Shown: positions 44,880 to 55,053, counted from the stretch's first letter. The stretch is DNA of 64,000 bases from Lysobacter stagni (GCF_030053425.1 NZ_JASGBI010000002.1:62001-126000); one strand, 5' to 3'. Numbers and translations are program-made. Notes: a model not told the origin generated them from the letters alone.

Positions 44880-47800
44880 ATGGCCCAGAGCGATCGTTCC
44901 AGCGATGTACCGGGCGCGTCACAATCCGCCGCGGCGGTGCTCGCCTTCGGTATTGTGCTGGGCGTGGTGATGGCCGCTGCCCTGCTGTACATCGCCGCGT
45001 CCGACCGCCGTAACCGGCTGGCCGCGGCGGAGCAGCAGAACCTCGCGCTGACCGTCGGCGCCGAACGGCTGGTGTGGCTGGAACTGCGCAACCTCGAACG
45101 CGCCCTGCGCGGCATCGCCGGCGACGCCCAGCGCGTGGCCGCGACCGCGCCGCAACACGCGCTGCCGCTGATGGCCGAGTCGATCTCGGATGTCGCGCGT
45201 CGCCAGAGCGAACTGGAAAGCATCGTCCTGACCGACGCCACTGGTCGCGCGCTCATGGATGGGCGTGGCGAAGTGCGTCTGCTGCAGTGGCCGGACATGC
45301 GCACGCACCAACCGCGCCAGGCAATGGTGGTGGGTCCGTTGCAATCGCATGGCGGGCGTTGGCTTCTGCCGCTGGCGGTGCGCATGGACGAAACCCGCTG
45401 GGTGGTCGCGCGCCTGCAATCGCATGAACTGCAGCGGCTGGTGCGGGACCTCGACATCGGCCACACACGCGTGATCCGCCTGCGCGAAGCGGACGGTCGC
45501 ATCGTGGCCGACAGCCGCGGCGATGGCTACATCGGGCGGATCGACGATGCGCCCGTGGTGCATGCGGGCGAACCGCGACGCGTGAACCCGGAGCAGCACT
45601 ACCGCCTCGACGGCATCATCCGTTCCACCGTCAGCGGCACCGTGCCCGACTACCCGCTGCATGTGGATGTCGGCATCGCACGCGAACACATCATGGCGCC
45701 GTGGTGGCGGCTGGTCGGCGTGGGCATCGTGCTGTTCGCGCTGTACGCCGCGGGCCTTGCGTTCCTGGTGCATGTGTTGCGACGGAATGCGCGCCGACGC
45801 GAGGCGCTGGTGCAGCGCGTCAGCGAAGCCGCCGAAGGCCTGCGCCGCGCACAGGAACTGGGCCGCACCGGCACGTGGACGGCCGATCGCGACGGCACCA
45901 TCACCTGGGCCGGCCCCGTGGTCGCGCTGATGGGCCTGGAGAAGCACCGCCGGACGGCATCGGGTGAGGAGTTCTACAGCCTTGTTCACCCCAACGACCG
46001 CGAACGTGTGGCGGAAGGCTTCACGCAGGCCTGGCGCTCCGGCGAGCCGTTCTCGATCGACTACCGCATCATCGGCGATGACGGACGCGTGCGCTGGATG
46101 GCCGTGCAGGGCGCCAGCATCGTCGACGGCGATGGACCTCCGCGCATGGCCGGGACGGTGCTCGACATCAGCGAGCGCGTGGAAGCACAACGACAGCTGG
46201 CCGACGCGGGACGCCGTTTCCGCGTGCTGTTCGAACGCAACCCGCTTCCCTTCTGGTTGTTCGATGTGGAGTCACTGCGCTTCCTGGAAGTGAACGAAGC
46301 GGCCATGCAGCAGTACGGCTACACGCGCGAGGAATTCCTCGGCATGACCATCCTGGACATCCGTCCGCCGGAGTACCGCACCGAAGTTCTCGACGATCTG
46401 GACGAACACCATCGTCTGAACCAGGAAGCCGCGCGCGTGTGGTTGCACCAGCGCAAGAACGGCAGCCTGCTGGAAGTGCGGGTGTATGCCACCGACATCG
46501 AGATGGACGGACGCGCCGCGCGCCTGGCGCTGGCCGAGGACGTCACCGAACTGATGGCCCATCAACGCGAGCTGGCGTACCGGGCCAGCCACGACATGGT
46601 GAGCGGCCTGCTCAACGCGGATGCGCTGGCCCAGCGCATCGACGCCATGGGCAGGGCCGAGTGCCGCATTGCCTGCATCCAGCTGCGCGGACTGGAGCTG
46701 ATCGAAGACAGCCTGGGCCTTGAGGCGGGCCGCGAAACCCTGCGCGCGATGGCCACGCGCATCGCACGACTGGGCGAGCGCTACGGCACCGCCGGTCACG
46801 TGCGCGGCGACGAGTTCGCGCTGGTCGTGTGTCCGGCAGCCGCATGGCCGCAGGCGCTGGCGCAACTGCAATCCGAACTCGCGCGCCCGATCCCGGGCGA
46901 GGACACGCTGCAGCGGCTGGAATCGTGGATCGGCGTGGCTGCCGTGCACTCGGGCGAAGGTACGGCCGCACAGGCCATCGGAAACGCGGGGCTGGCAGCG
47001 CACGTGGCGCGCACCGAACGCCGCCCGGTGGTGATGTTCGACGAAGACATGGCGCAGCACGCGAGCGATCGCCTGCGTCTGGCCAGCCGCGTGCATCGCG
47101 CGATCGACACGCACGAGTTCGAGCTGCACTACCAGATCCTCTGGGACGTGGCGAAGGCGCGCCCCTGCGGACTGGAAACCCTGATCCGCTGGCCGCAGCG
47201 CGACGGCGGCTATGTGCCGCCGTCGGAGTTCATCGGTCTGTGCGAAGACACGGGCCTGATCGTTCCGCTGGGCCGCTGGACGCTGCGCGAGGCCGCCGCC
47301 GCGCAGCGCACGCTCGCACAATCGGGCTATGGCGATCTGTCGGTCGCGGTGAACGTATCACTGATGCAGTTCATCGACGGCGACGTCGCCGGCGACATCG
47401 AACGCGTGCTGCGAGAGTTCGAACTCCCGCGCAGCGCGCTGCACATCGAGCTGACCGAAAGCGTGCTGATGACCCGCCCCGAACAGGCACTGGACACCCT
47501 GCGCAGGTTGCGCAACCGCGGCGTATGCGTATCACTGGACGATTTCGGCACGGGTTACTCGAGCATGTCGTACCTCAAGCTGCTACCGCTGGACGCGATC
47601 AAGATCGACCGCTCGTTCGTACGCGACGTGCACCGCGACGAGCGCAACGCATCGATCTGCGAGGCGTTGCTGGCGTTGAGCCATGGCCTGGGATTGAAAG
47701 TGATCGGTGAAGGCGTGGAGACGCAGGAGCAGTTCGAATGGCTGCAACGCCGCGGCTGCGACCAGGTGCAGGGCTTCGGTATCCATCGCCCTGCCCCGCT

Positions 47801-47885
47801 CGCTCAGGTGCTGGAGCAGTTGCGCGAGATGAAGTACTGGGTCGACGGCCCGTGGCGTACGGCCGCCACCAGCGCGCACCACTGA
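44880..47885 (+). CDS. Membrane PAS-PAS-GGDEF(degenerate)-EAL protein
   Basis: A 1001-residue protein: N-terminal transmembrane helix (~20-40), a periplasmic sensor region to ~275 resembling a Cache fold, a second helix (VGIVLFALYAAGLAFLVHVL), two PAS domains (~325-440, ~445-560), a GGDEF domain and an EAL domain. The GGDEF signature reads RGDEF and lacks the RxxD site, so cyclase activity is doubtful. The EAL domain has ETLIRW in place of EALLRW but keeps the ExLxR residues, plus NVS, DDFGTGYSS, KIDRSFV and EGVET, so it is probably an active c-di-GMP phosphodiesterase. Confidence 0.87.
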   Translation: MAQSDRSSDVPGASQSAAAVLAFGIVLGVVMAAALLYIAASDRRNRLAAAEQQNLALTVGAERLVWLELRNLERALRGIAGDAQRVAATAPQHALPLMAESISDVARRQSELESIVLTDATGRALMDGRGEVRLLQWPDMRTHQPRQAMVVGPLQSHGGRWLLPLAVRMDETRWVVARLQSHELQRLVRDLDIGHTRVIRLREADGRIVADSRGDGYIGRIDDAPVVHAGEPRRVNPEQHYRLDGIIRSTVSGTVPDYPLHVDVGIAREHIMAPWWRLVGVGIVLFALYAAGLAFLVHVLRRNARRREALVQRVSEAAEGLRRAQELGRTGTWTADRDGTITWAGPVVALMGLEKHRRTASGEEFYSLVHPNDRERVAEGFTQAWRSGEPFSIDYRIIGDDGRVRWMAVQGASIVDGDGPPRMAGTVLDISERVEAQRQLADAGRRFRVLFERNPLPFWLFDVESLRFLEVNEAAMQQYGYTREEFLGMTILDIRPPEYRTEVLDDLDEHHRLNQEAARVWLHQRKNGSLLEVRVYATDIEMDGRAARLALAEDVTELMAHQRELAYRASHDMVSGLLNADALAQRIDAMGRAECRIACIQLRGLELIEDSLGLEAGRETLRAMATRIARLGERYGTAGHVRGDEFALVVCPAAAWPQALAQLQSELARPIPGEDTLQRLESWIGVAAVHSGEGTAAQAIGNAGLAAHVARTERRPVVMFDEDMAQHASDRLRLASRVHRAIDTHEFELHYQILWDVAKARPCGLETLIRWPQRDGGYVPPSEFIGLCEDTGLIVPLGRWTLREAAAAQRTLAQSGYGDLSVAVNVSLMQFIDGDVAGDIERVLREFELPRSALHIELTESVLMTRPEQALDTLRRLRNRGVCVSLDDFGTGYSSMSYLKLLPLDAIKIDRSFVRDVHRDERNASICEALLALSHGLGLKVIGEGVETQEQFEWLQRRGCDQVQGFGIHRPAPLAQVLEQLREMKYWVDGPWRTAATSAHH

Positions 47886-47916
47886 GGCGTGCACGCCCTC
47901 TCGAGCGTCCTCGCGA

Positions 47917-49017
47917 TCAGCGCAGCGCAGTGGCCTGTGCCAGGTCCTGCTGGATCGTCACCGGCTGACCGGGTTCGATTCGCTCGCCGCCGCGCACGAT
48001 CAGGCGATCGCCCGGCTTCACCGCGCCGTCCACTTCGACCATGCCCTCGACCTCGGTGCCGGTCCTGACGGGAAGCCGCTCGGCCGTGTTGTTGGCGGCC
48101 ACGCGCAGGACGAAGTCGCCCTCACGACGCAGGATCACCGCATCGCGCGGCACGGCGACCACCGAACGTACGCTTGCGCTGGGCATGCCCACATCCACTG
48201 CGCTGCCCACTGGAAGCTCGCCGGTCCCCATCGCGATGCGCAGTTCGAGCTGGCGTGAGGTTTCATCGCCCACCGGGACCAGCGCGCTCACCGGATGCGT
48301 GCGTTCCTGCTTTCCAACCCGCACCACCACCGGCGTACCGACGCCGAGATGTTCCCCCAGGTCGACCGGCGCGCGCACGCGCACTTCCTGCGCGCCCGTG
48401 TCCACCAGTCGCGCGACGGCGTCGCCGGTGTTGACGTACTCGCCCAGTTGCACCGAACGCTCGGCGACGACGCCGTCGAACGGCGCGCGCACCACCATCT
48501 GCGTGCGCTGATGGCGCGTCTGGGCCAGCAGCGCCTGCGCGCGGGCGCGTTCCTGCACCAGCGTGTCGCGATCGGCACGCAGCTGTTCGTACTGCGCACG
48601 CGCGATGTTCTGCTGGGCGGCCAGCTGCGCGTAGCGCTGCTCCTGGCGGGTGGCCATGTCCAGTTGCGCCTGGATGCGCCCCAGGTCGGCCTGCCCTTCC
48701 TGTTCGCGCAGCTTCAGAGTGGTGTCATCGAGCACCGCGAGCGCATCGCCCGTGTGCACCCGCTGGCCCACTTCGGCCACCCGCACCACACGACCGTCCT
48801 GTTCGCTGGCGACCTTCGCGTCCTGCCGGCTGATCACGCTGCCCGGCGCCCAGTGACGCGGCGCCAGCTGCGTGGTCACGGCGCGGGCCACGCCCACCAC
48901 CGCCGGCGGCGTTTCCGGCTTCGCCGGTGCGCTGGCATCCACATCCCAGTGGATCAGCGGGACGACCAGCACGCCCGCGAGGGCGGCGACGATCAGGCTC
49001 TTGTGCAGGGTGCGCAT
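47917..49017 (-). CDS. RND efflux periplasmic adaptor (HlyD/MFP family)
   Basis: A 366-residue membrane-fusion protein that would join an RND pump to an outer-membrane channel. It has an N-terminal membrane anchor (SLIVAALAGVLVVPLIHW), lipoyl half-motifs (DAKVASEQDGRVVRVAEVGQRVHTGD and VVRAPFDGVVAERSVQLGEYVNTGD) around a coiled-coil hairpin (~100-165), and beta-barrel and membrane-proximal domains. It is 26 bases downstream of the RND permease gene on the same strand. The permease-first order is the reverse of the usual one. No outer-membrane TolC gene is nearby. Confidence 0.93.
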   Translation of the reverse strand: MRTLHKSLIVAALAGVLVVPLIHWDVDASAPAKPETPPAVVGVARAVTTQLAPRHWAPGSVISRQDAKVASEQDGRVVRVAEVGQRVHTGDALAVLDDTTLKLREQEGQADLGRIQAQLDMATRQEQRYAQLAAQQNIARAQYEQLRADRDTLVQERARAQALLAQTRHQRTQMVVRAPFDGVVAERSVQLGEYVNTGDAVARLVDTGAQEVRVRAPVDLGEHLGVGTPVVVRVGKQERTHPVSALVPVGDETSRQLELRIAMGTGELPVGSAVDVGMPSASVRSVVAVPRDAVILRREGDFVLRVAANNTAERLPVRTGTEVEGMVEVDGAVKPGDRLIVRGGERIEPGQPVTIQQDLAQATALR

Positions 49018-49043
49018 GACGACGGCTCCGGGGGAGGGAGGAA

Positions 49044-52000
49044 TCAGGAAACGGTTTGCGGCACGGCATCGAAGACCGGCACGCGGGCGCGGCGGGCTGC
49101 GAACAGACGCAGCAGTGCGGGCACGAGGACGACGGTGAACAGCAGGCTCAGGGCAACGCCACCGACGGATACCGCCGCCAGCCCGCGGTAGATCACCGCA
49201 CCGGGGCCGGGATTGATCGCCATCGGCAGCGCGCCCAACACGCCGGTGAGCGCGGCGATCAGGATGGGACGCAGGCGCTGGTCCAGTGCCTGCTTCAGCG
49301 CGTCTTCGAGCGTCGCGCCGGCGTCCTGTGCCTCGCGTGCCTGTGCGACCAGCAGGATCGAATTGTTGATCACCATGCCCAGCAGCATGATGAAACCGAT
49401 CATCGACAGCAGGTCCAGCGTCTGCCCCGCGATCAGGTCCAGCACGCGCAGGCCGATTACGCCGCCCAGAACCGCCATCGGCAGGGTCGCCATCACGAAC
49501 GCGCTGTCGCGCAGCGAGCGGAACATCGCTGCCATCAGCAGGAACAGCACCGCCAGCGCCATCGCGAAGTTGATGCCCATGGTGCGCACGACCTGGCCCA
49601 GCCGGTCCGCACTTCCGGATACGCGGATCGCCGCGTCGTCGGGCAAGGCGTCGCGCAGCACCGGCACCACGTCGTTGTCGACGATGCCAAGCGCTTCTTC
49701 CAGCGACATCGCCGGCGGCGGATCGACGGTGAGCGTGACAGTTCGCCGGCGATCGACTCGACGCATCTGGTTCGGTGCGAGCACGGTGTCCACCTGCGCC
49801 AGCTCGGCCAGGCTCAGCACGCCGCCCTGCGGCGTGGCGAGCGGCGCCGCGCCAAGACGCTCCACGTCATCCTCGCGGTCGCTGCGCAGGATGATGGCAA
49901 GGCGACGGTCGCCGTCGAAATGCTCGCCCAGCCACTGGCCATCGCCGAGCGTGCGCACGACGGTGCCCAGGTCCGGACGGCGCCAGCCCACTTCGGCCAG
50001 GCGGCGATCGTCCGGATTGATGCGCAGCTCCGGCGTTCCCGCATCGGCGTTGGGCCAGGCCTGAACGTTCGCACCGGGGAAGCGTTCGGCAAGCAGTTTG
50101 CGGCCCGTCTCCGCCGCTCGCGTGAGCGCGTCGCCGTCGGAGTGCTGCAGATGGATGGCGATGGCGCGCGCCGAACCACCGAAGCTGCCGAACAGTTCGC
50201 CCTCACTGGCGAAGGCGCGCGTGTCCGGGAAGCCGACGGCTACCTCGTCGCGCACGATGCGCTCCAGCTCGCCGATGTCGTCGGGATTCACCACGCGCGC
50301 GCCGATGGTGCCGCCGCCGGGCCACAGGTTGAGGTACCAGTTGCTCAGTTGCGGCGGCTTCTCACCGTCCATGTACGGGCGCATGCGCGCCAACAGCGTC
50401 GGCGCGATCTCGCGATTCACGCGTTCCGGACTCATGCCCGGCGGAAAGTTGAAGATCGCATCCACCGCTGCACGCTTCACCGGCGGCAGGTAGTCGATCT
50501 TGGGCATCAGCAGCAGCGTGAGCAGGATGGGTCCGATGACGAGCGCTGCCACCCATGCGATCTGTTGCTTCCGGTCACGCGTGACACGCAACGCCCAGTC
50601 GCTCACGCCGGCCCAGTAGCGGTGCTGTTCGCGATCGCCCTCGCGCTGGCGCAACCAGCTCCCCGCCGCGGCAGGCAACACGGTGACGGCGATCAGCAGC
50701 GAGATGCCGACCGCAATGGAGATGGTCAATGCGAGATCGGCGAACAGCTGCCCTTCGACGTCGTCCATGAAGATCACGGGCAGGAACACGGCGATGGTGG
50801 TGAGCGTGGACGCGACCAGCGCGCCACCCACCTGCTTCGTGCCCTCCAGCGCGGCCTGCGTGGCCGGCATGCCTTCCTCGCGCAGGCGCACGATGTTCTC
50901 GGCCACCACCACCGCCGCATCCATCACCATGCCCACCGCGAAAGCCAGGCCAGCCAGTGAGATCACGTTGAGGCTGCGACCCGTCAGCTGCAGCACGATG
51001 AACGTGGCAAGCAGCGAGATGGGAATGGCGCAGGCGATCAGCGCGGTAGCGCGCACATCGCGCAGGAACCACCACAGGCAGCCCACCGCCAGCAGCACGC
51101 CCGCGCCGAGGCTGCCCGAGAGCAGTCCGATGGCCCGGTTGATGAACACCGAAGCATCGAAGCTCTGGCGGATGTCCAGCCCCTGAGGCTTGAGCTCCTT
51201 CTCACGGATGTCCTCGACGACCGCCTTCACCTGGTCGAGCGTGTCGAGCACGTTCGCGCCGGTCTCGCGCAGGATGCGCAGGCCGATGGCGGGATTGCCG
51301 TTCTGATAGGCGAAGAAGCGCTGCTCGGGGCGCTTCACTTCCACCGTGGCCACGTCACCCAGCCGCACTGGCCGGCCGTCGCGCCAGGCCAGGATGAGGT
51401 TGCCGAGCGCTTCGGGGGAATAGCGCCCGGCGAACCTCAGAACGTACTCACGACGACCGGCCTCGACCACGCCGCCGGAGACGTCCGTCGCGCGCGCGGC
51501 GACGTCGGCCACCTGCGGAATCTGGATGCCCAGCGCGGCGGCGCGCTCCAGGTTGAGGGTGATGGTGAGTTCCTCCGGCGCGCCACCGTTGATCTCCACG
51601 CCTGCCACGCCTTCCACCGCGGACAGACGCGGCACGATGCGGTCCTCGATCATCTGCCGGTAGTCGAGGATGTCGCCGGCCGTGCCGGGCAACTTCTGCA
51701 CGAAGAAGAACGTGAGCGAGTTGTTGGCATTGTCCGCGCCGGACTGCACCACCGGTGGCGTCGCGTCGCGCGGCAGCGGCTGCAGCCGGTTCATGCGCGA
51801 CAGCACCTCCACCAGCATCGCATCCATGTCGCTTCCGACGGCGAAGGTGAGGTTGATGAAACTGTTGCCGGCATTGATGTTGGATTCGATCTCCTCCAGA
51901 CCGGGCAGCCCCTGCATCACCGCCTCGATGGGTTCGACGATCTCCGATTCCATCTCCTGTGGCGACGCGGCGCGCCAGCTGGTCTGCACGGACATCTGCG

Positions 52001-52127
52001 GTCGCTCGATGTCCGGGAACAGTTGCAGCGGCAGGTCGAGCAGACTCATCACACCGAACGCGCAGACCATCGCCACGGTGACCGCGACGGCGGCGGGATT
52101 GCGCAGGGACATTTCGGTGAGTTTCAT
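49044..52127 (-). CDS. RND family efflux permease
   Basis: A 1027-residue inner-membrane proton-driven pump with 12 helices and two large periplasmic loops. The N-terminus MKLTEMSLRNPAAVAVTVAMVCAFGV and the TM4 segment FAVGMVMDAAVVVAENI are clear RND features. TM4 has a single Asp (Asp403) followed by Ala, where AcrB-type pumps have two Asp; CusA-type metal pumps also have Asp-Ala-Ala there. The substrate cannot be told from sequence. It precedes the adaptor gene and follows, after 177 bases, a thioesterase gene. Confidence 0.93.
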   Translation of the reverse strand: MKLTEMSLRNPAAVAVTVAMVCAFGVMSLLDLPLQLFPDIERPQMSVQTSWRAASPQEMESEIVEPIEAVMQGLPGLEEIESNINAGNSFINLTFAVGSDMDAMLVEVLSRMNRLQPLPRDATPPVVQSGADNANNSLTFFFVQKLPGTAGDILDYRQMIEDRIVPRLSAVEGVAGVEINGGAPEELTITLNLERAAALGIQIPQVADVAARATDVSGGVVEAGRREYVLRFAGRYSPEALGNLILAWRDGRPVRLGDVATVEVKRPEQRFFAYQNGNPAIGLRILRETGANVLDTLDQVKAVVEDIREKELKPQGLDIRQSFDASVFINRAIGLLSGSLGAGVLLAVGCLWWFLRDVRATALIACAIPISLLATFIVLQLTGRSLNVISLAGLAFAVGMVMDAAVVVAENIVRLREEGMPATQAALEGTKQVGGALVASTLTTIAVFLPVIFMDDVEGQLFADLALTISIAVGISLLIAVTVLPAAAGSWLRQREGDREQHRYWAGVSDWALRVTRDRKQQIAWVAALVIGPILLTLLLMPKIDYLPPVKRAAVDAIFNFPPGMSPERVNREIAPTLLARMRPYMDGEKPPQLSNWYLNLWPGGGTIGARVVNPDDIGELERIVRDEVAVGFPDTRAFASEGELFGSFGGSARAIAIHLQHSDGDALTRAAETGRKLLAERFPGANVQAWPNADAGTPELRINPDDRRLAEVGWRRPDLGTVVRTLGDGQWLGEHFDGDRRLAIILRSDREDDVERLGAAPLATPQGGVLSLAELAQVDTVLAPNQMRRVDRRRTVTLTVDPPPAMSLEEALGIVDNDVVPVLRDALPDDAAIRVSGSADRLGQVVRTMGINFAMALAVLFLLMAAMFRSLRDSAFVMATLPMAVLGGVIGLRVLDLIAGQTLDLLSMIGFIMLLGMVINNSILLVAQAREAQDAGATLEDALKQALDQRLRPILIAALTGVLGALPMAINPGPGAVIYRGLAAVSVGGVALSLLFTVVLVPALLRLFAARRARVPVFDAVPQTVS

Positions 52128-52304
52128 CGACGGTTCCGCGGGGGCGAATGCCGGCGCACGATGCGCCCACCCCGCTTTGCCGGAATGGTCCGGAAGTCAT
52201 TCGTCGCGTGCCGTTGCGGCCAACGGTGTCCACTCCACGACGAACCGTTCGCGCAGGCTCGATGCGTTCAAGACTGGCGCGCTTCTTGCCGTATGCGCGC
52301 CGGT

Positions 52305-52856
52305 TCAGGTCACCTGCACGCAGGCGCCTTCCTTCTGTTCCATGTGGATCGCCACCGCGAGTGCCTGCAGGTCCGACACCACGTCCGGTTTGCAGGGCCT
52401 CACGACGGGCTGCCCGATTTCGGCCAGGACCTCGGTCGGACGCACCGCTGCCCGACGCGCCAGGAACGTCGCGCAGACATATGCGGTCGCCTGCGTGCGG
52501 CCATGGCGCTCGAATACCTGCTGCAGGTAGAAGGTGGTGTCGTCCCAGTACACGACACGTGTCCGCAGCTGGTAGCGCTGGAATGCCTTGAGCGGATGGC
52601 GGAAACGAATCGCTGCAACGGTGGCGAGCGGAGCCCAGCCCCGCTTCAGGAGCGAACGGGCCAGGCCCAGCCGTAACACCATGTCGAGACGTCCCAGGTC
52701 GGCAATGGCCAGGTAACGATCGTCGGTCATCTTGGACACGTCGATGTCGTTCGGCAGAACGGTGCACGGCAGCACGAACTCGTCCAGGACGCGCAGGCGC
52801 CTGCGCCACGCGAACGTGAGGATGAGCCACAGCAAGCGCAGCCTGAGCCGCATCAC
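52305..52856 (-). CDS. Thioesterase-superfamily (hot-dog fold) protein
   Basis: A 183-residue protein resembling the 4HBT_2/THEM6-like thioesterase group. The N-terminus is Arg/Leu-rich and hydrophobic (LRLRLLWLILTFAWRRR), likely a membrane-associating helix. It is followed by the hot-dog segments MTDDRYLAIADLGRLDMVLRLGL and RFRHPLKAFQRYQLRTRVVYWDDTTFYLQQVFER. Acyl-CoA substrates are typical of the family, but activity is not certain. Two adjacent ATGs (52856, 52853) are possible starts. It lies between the RND genes and the LytTR regulator on the same strand. Confidence 0.7.
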   Translation of the reverse strand: MMRLRLRLLWLILTFAWRRRLRVLDEFVLPCTVLPNDIDVSKMTDDRYLAIADLGRLDMVLRLGLARSLLKRGWAPLATVAAIRFRHPLKAFQRYQLRTRVVYWDDTTFYLQQVFERHGRTQATAYVCATFLARRAAVRPTEVLAEIGQPVVRPCKPDVVSDLQALAVAIHMEQKEGACVQVT

Positions 52857-52910
52857 ACACCCTCGCCGACGGTCCTTTCCTCTGAAACGCGATCCGCCGT
52901 CGAAACGGCC

Positions 52911-53777
52911 TTACAGCAACAGCGCCAGCTTGTCCCGATGCGTGCGCGACAACTTCAGTTCCTGCCCGCAATCCAGCCGCAGGAAGCCCTCGCCGTTGGT
53001 GTGCGGGCGCATCTCGACGACGCGCCGGGCGTTCACGATGGTGGAACGATGGATGCGCGGGAAACGCTGCGGGTCCAGCTGCTTCTCCAGGTCGCGCATC
53101 GTCGCGCGCAGGACCAGCGTCTCGCCCTGCGCCGTGTCGCCGTCGGTATGGATGCACATGTAGTCGCCCGCGGCATCGATCCAGCGGATGCTGGACAGGT
53201 CCACGCGCACGGTGCGGCCGCCGTCGCGCACGGCCAGCTTGTCCTCGCGGCGAAGTTGCTCCAGTGCGTCGGGCTTCAGCGCTTCGTCCAGGTCCAGCAG
53301 CGGTCGTCCGCTCAGCTCGCCCAGCAGGCCCAGCAGGTGCGCGCGGTGATCGATGGCCTGCCGCTGCGAGCGCGCTTCGCGGACGCGGGCCAGCGCCTGC
53401 GCCAGGCGCGCTTCGTCGACGGGCTTGAGCAGGTAATCGGTGGCCGAGGCCTCGAATGCGCGGATCGCGTAGTGGTCGTACGCGGTCACGAATACCACCA
53501 GCGGCATCTCGGCGGTGGGAATGCTGCGCAGTGTCTGGAAGCCATCCATGCCCGGCATCTGCACGTCGAGGAAGACCAGGTCCGGACGGTCGCGACGCAG
53601 GGCTTCGATGGCCGAAGCACCATCGCCGTACTCGCCGACGATCTCCACGTCGGGGTGCGATTCCAGGCGGATCTCCAGCCCGCGCCGCGCGAGCGGCTCG
53701 TCGTCGACGATCAGCGCGCGCAGGGGCAGGTGCGTCGTGTTGGCTTGCAGCGTCGCGTGGTCGACGGCCCGGTCCAT
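52911..53777 (-). CDS. LytTR-family response regulator (AlgR-like)
   Basis: A 288-residue regulator with a receiver (acidic VDDEP near residue 25, phospho-Asp71 in FLDVQMPG, Lys in YLLKPVDE) and a C-terminal LytTR DNA-binding domain (IDAAGDYMCIHTDG, FPRIHRSTIVNARRVVEM). It resembles AlgR/LytR factors that control alginate, pili or peptidases. The ATG at 53777 has GGAG 6 bases upstream; a GTG at 53789 would overlap the kinase gene further. It follows the sensor kinase directly, so the pair is co-transcribed. Confidence 0.92.
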   Translation of the reverse strand: MDRAVDHATLQANTTHLPLRALIVDDEPLARRGLEIRLESHPDVEIVGEYGDGASAIEALRRDRPDLVFLDVQMPGMDGFQTLRSIPTAEMPLVVFVTAYDHYAIRAFEASATDYLLKPVDEARLAQALARVREARSQRQAIDHRAHLLGLLGELSGRPLLDLDEALKPDALEQLRREDKLAVRDGGRTVRVDLSSIRWIDAAGDYMCIHTDGDTAQGETLVLRATMRDLEKQLDPQRFPRIHRSTIVNARRVVEMRPHTNGEGFLRLDCGQELKLSRTHRDKLALLL

Positions 53778-53778
53778 G

Positions 53779-54864
53779 TCAGTCTCCACCCAGTTGCTTG
53801 GTCTCGAACGGCAGCCGCAGCGTCACCTCGATACCGCGCTCGCGGTTGCGCACGCCGAAACTGCTTTCCTCACCGTACAGCACGTTAAGTCGTTCGCGCG
53901 TGTTGCGCAGCCCCACGCCCTTGCCCGGCGGCAGCTGCCCACCCTCCAGGCTCTGGCAGCCGGGGCCGTCGTCCGTCACACGCAACACCAGTTGCTGGCC
54001 ATCGCGTTGCGCCTCGATGCGCAGCGTCCCGCCTTCGATCTGCTTGGCCACGGCGTACTTGATCGCGTTCTCCACCAGCGGCTGCAGCAGCAGGCTGGGC
54101 AGCAGCGCGCGCCAGCAGTCCTCATCGATGTCGGTCTGGATGCGCAATCGCTCGGCGAAGCGGATCTTCTCGATGTCCAGGTACAGCGTCAGCGCATCCA
54201 GCTCCTGTCGCAACGTGACACGCTGCATCGGGTCGTTGTCGAGCGAATGGCGCAGGAACGACGACAGGCCCTGCACCATGCGGTTGGCGGTGGCGTTGTC
54301 ACGATCAAGGATCAGCGTGGAGATCGCGTTGAGCGTGTTGAACAGGAAGTGCGGGTTGAGCTGGTAGCGCAGCATCTTCAGCTGCGCCTGGTGGGCCATG
54401 CTGCGCGCGGCCAGCGCGCGTTGCGTTTCATCCTGCAGCTGACGGTAGTACTTGATGCCCAGGTACATGCCCACCCACGCCAGGACGACGTAGATGTAGC
54501 TCAGCGAATAGGCCAGGTACGCGATGCGGCTGGTGGGCGCGCAGGTGTCGCAGAACTTCACCAGCACCGCGCGCGTGGTGAGATCCATCACGGCCGAGCT
54601 GGCGAGGATGGGAAGGATCATGGTCGCCAGCAGCTTGCGCGGCGACAGGCCCCAGCAGGCGCGCAGCAGATAGCGCAGGCCCAACGTGACGATGAAGCCG
54701 GTGCACGCGGCCGTGAGCGGGACGATCCAGTAACCCGACGGCTTGCCGTAGGCGATGGCCTGGATGTAGCCGAGGCTGAAATAGCCGACCCAGCCACCGG
54801 CGTGGAGGATCCAGAACAGGTGCTGGCGCGGAAGATCCAGCGGGTGGGTCGCGGTGATGGCCAT
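53779..54864 (-). CDS. LytS/AlgZ-like sensor histidine kinase
   Basis: A 361-residue kinase of the His_kinase (LytS/YehU) type. About five N-terminal transmembrane helices (residues ~15-165) are followed by LRYQLNPHFLFNTLNAIS, where the His is the phosphoacceptor, and a HATPase (QPLVENAIKYAV, DDGPG, GVGLRNTRERL). This class pairs with LytTR regulators, and the next gene (52911) encodes one. I start at the ATG at 54864, just before the first helix. The frame stays open to 55047, but the extra 61 residues are Arg/Cys/Pro-rich and unlike the family. Confidence 0.9.
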   Translation of the reverse strand: MAITATHPLDLPRQHLFWILHAGGWVGYFSLGYIQAIAYGKPSGYWIVPLTAACTGFIVTLGLRYLLRACWGLSPRKLLATMILPILASSAVMDLTTRAVLVKFCDTCAPTSRIAYLAYSLSYIYVVLAWVGMYLGIKYYRQLQDETQRALAARSMAHQAQLKMLRYQLNPHFLFNTLNAISTLILDRDNATANRMVQGLSSFLRHSLDNDPMQRVTLRQELDALTLYLDIEKIRFAERLRIQTDIDEDCWRALLPSLLLQPLVENAIKYAVAKQIEGGTLRIEAQRDGQQLVLRVTDDGPGCQSLEGGQLPPGKGVGLRNTRERLNVLYGEESSFGVRNRERGIEVTLRLPFETKQLGGD

Positions 54865-55053
54865 GGCGTGCCGTGCAGGCGGCGGAGTACAGGGTTCCGA
54901 TGCTATCGCCTGCAGAGGTCGGCACGGCAACGGTTCGTCGGCCGATTCGCACGCTTCGCCGCCGGAGGCCTCCCGTCGGCAATGGCATCGCGATGCAGGA
55001 ATGGCCAGGGTGGCGTGAACGCGCGATGCGCGCGACCGCATTAGCATTCAGCG

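Noticed and set aside
48000..52127. Antibiotic-specific resistance label for the RND pair
   Set aside because: Sequence alone does not give the substrate, and the TM4 signature differs from drug pumps.
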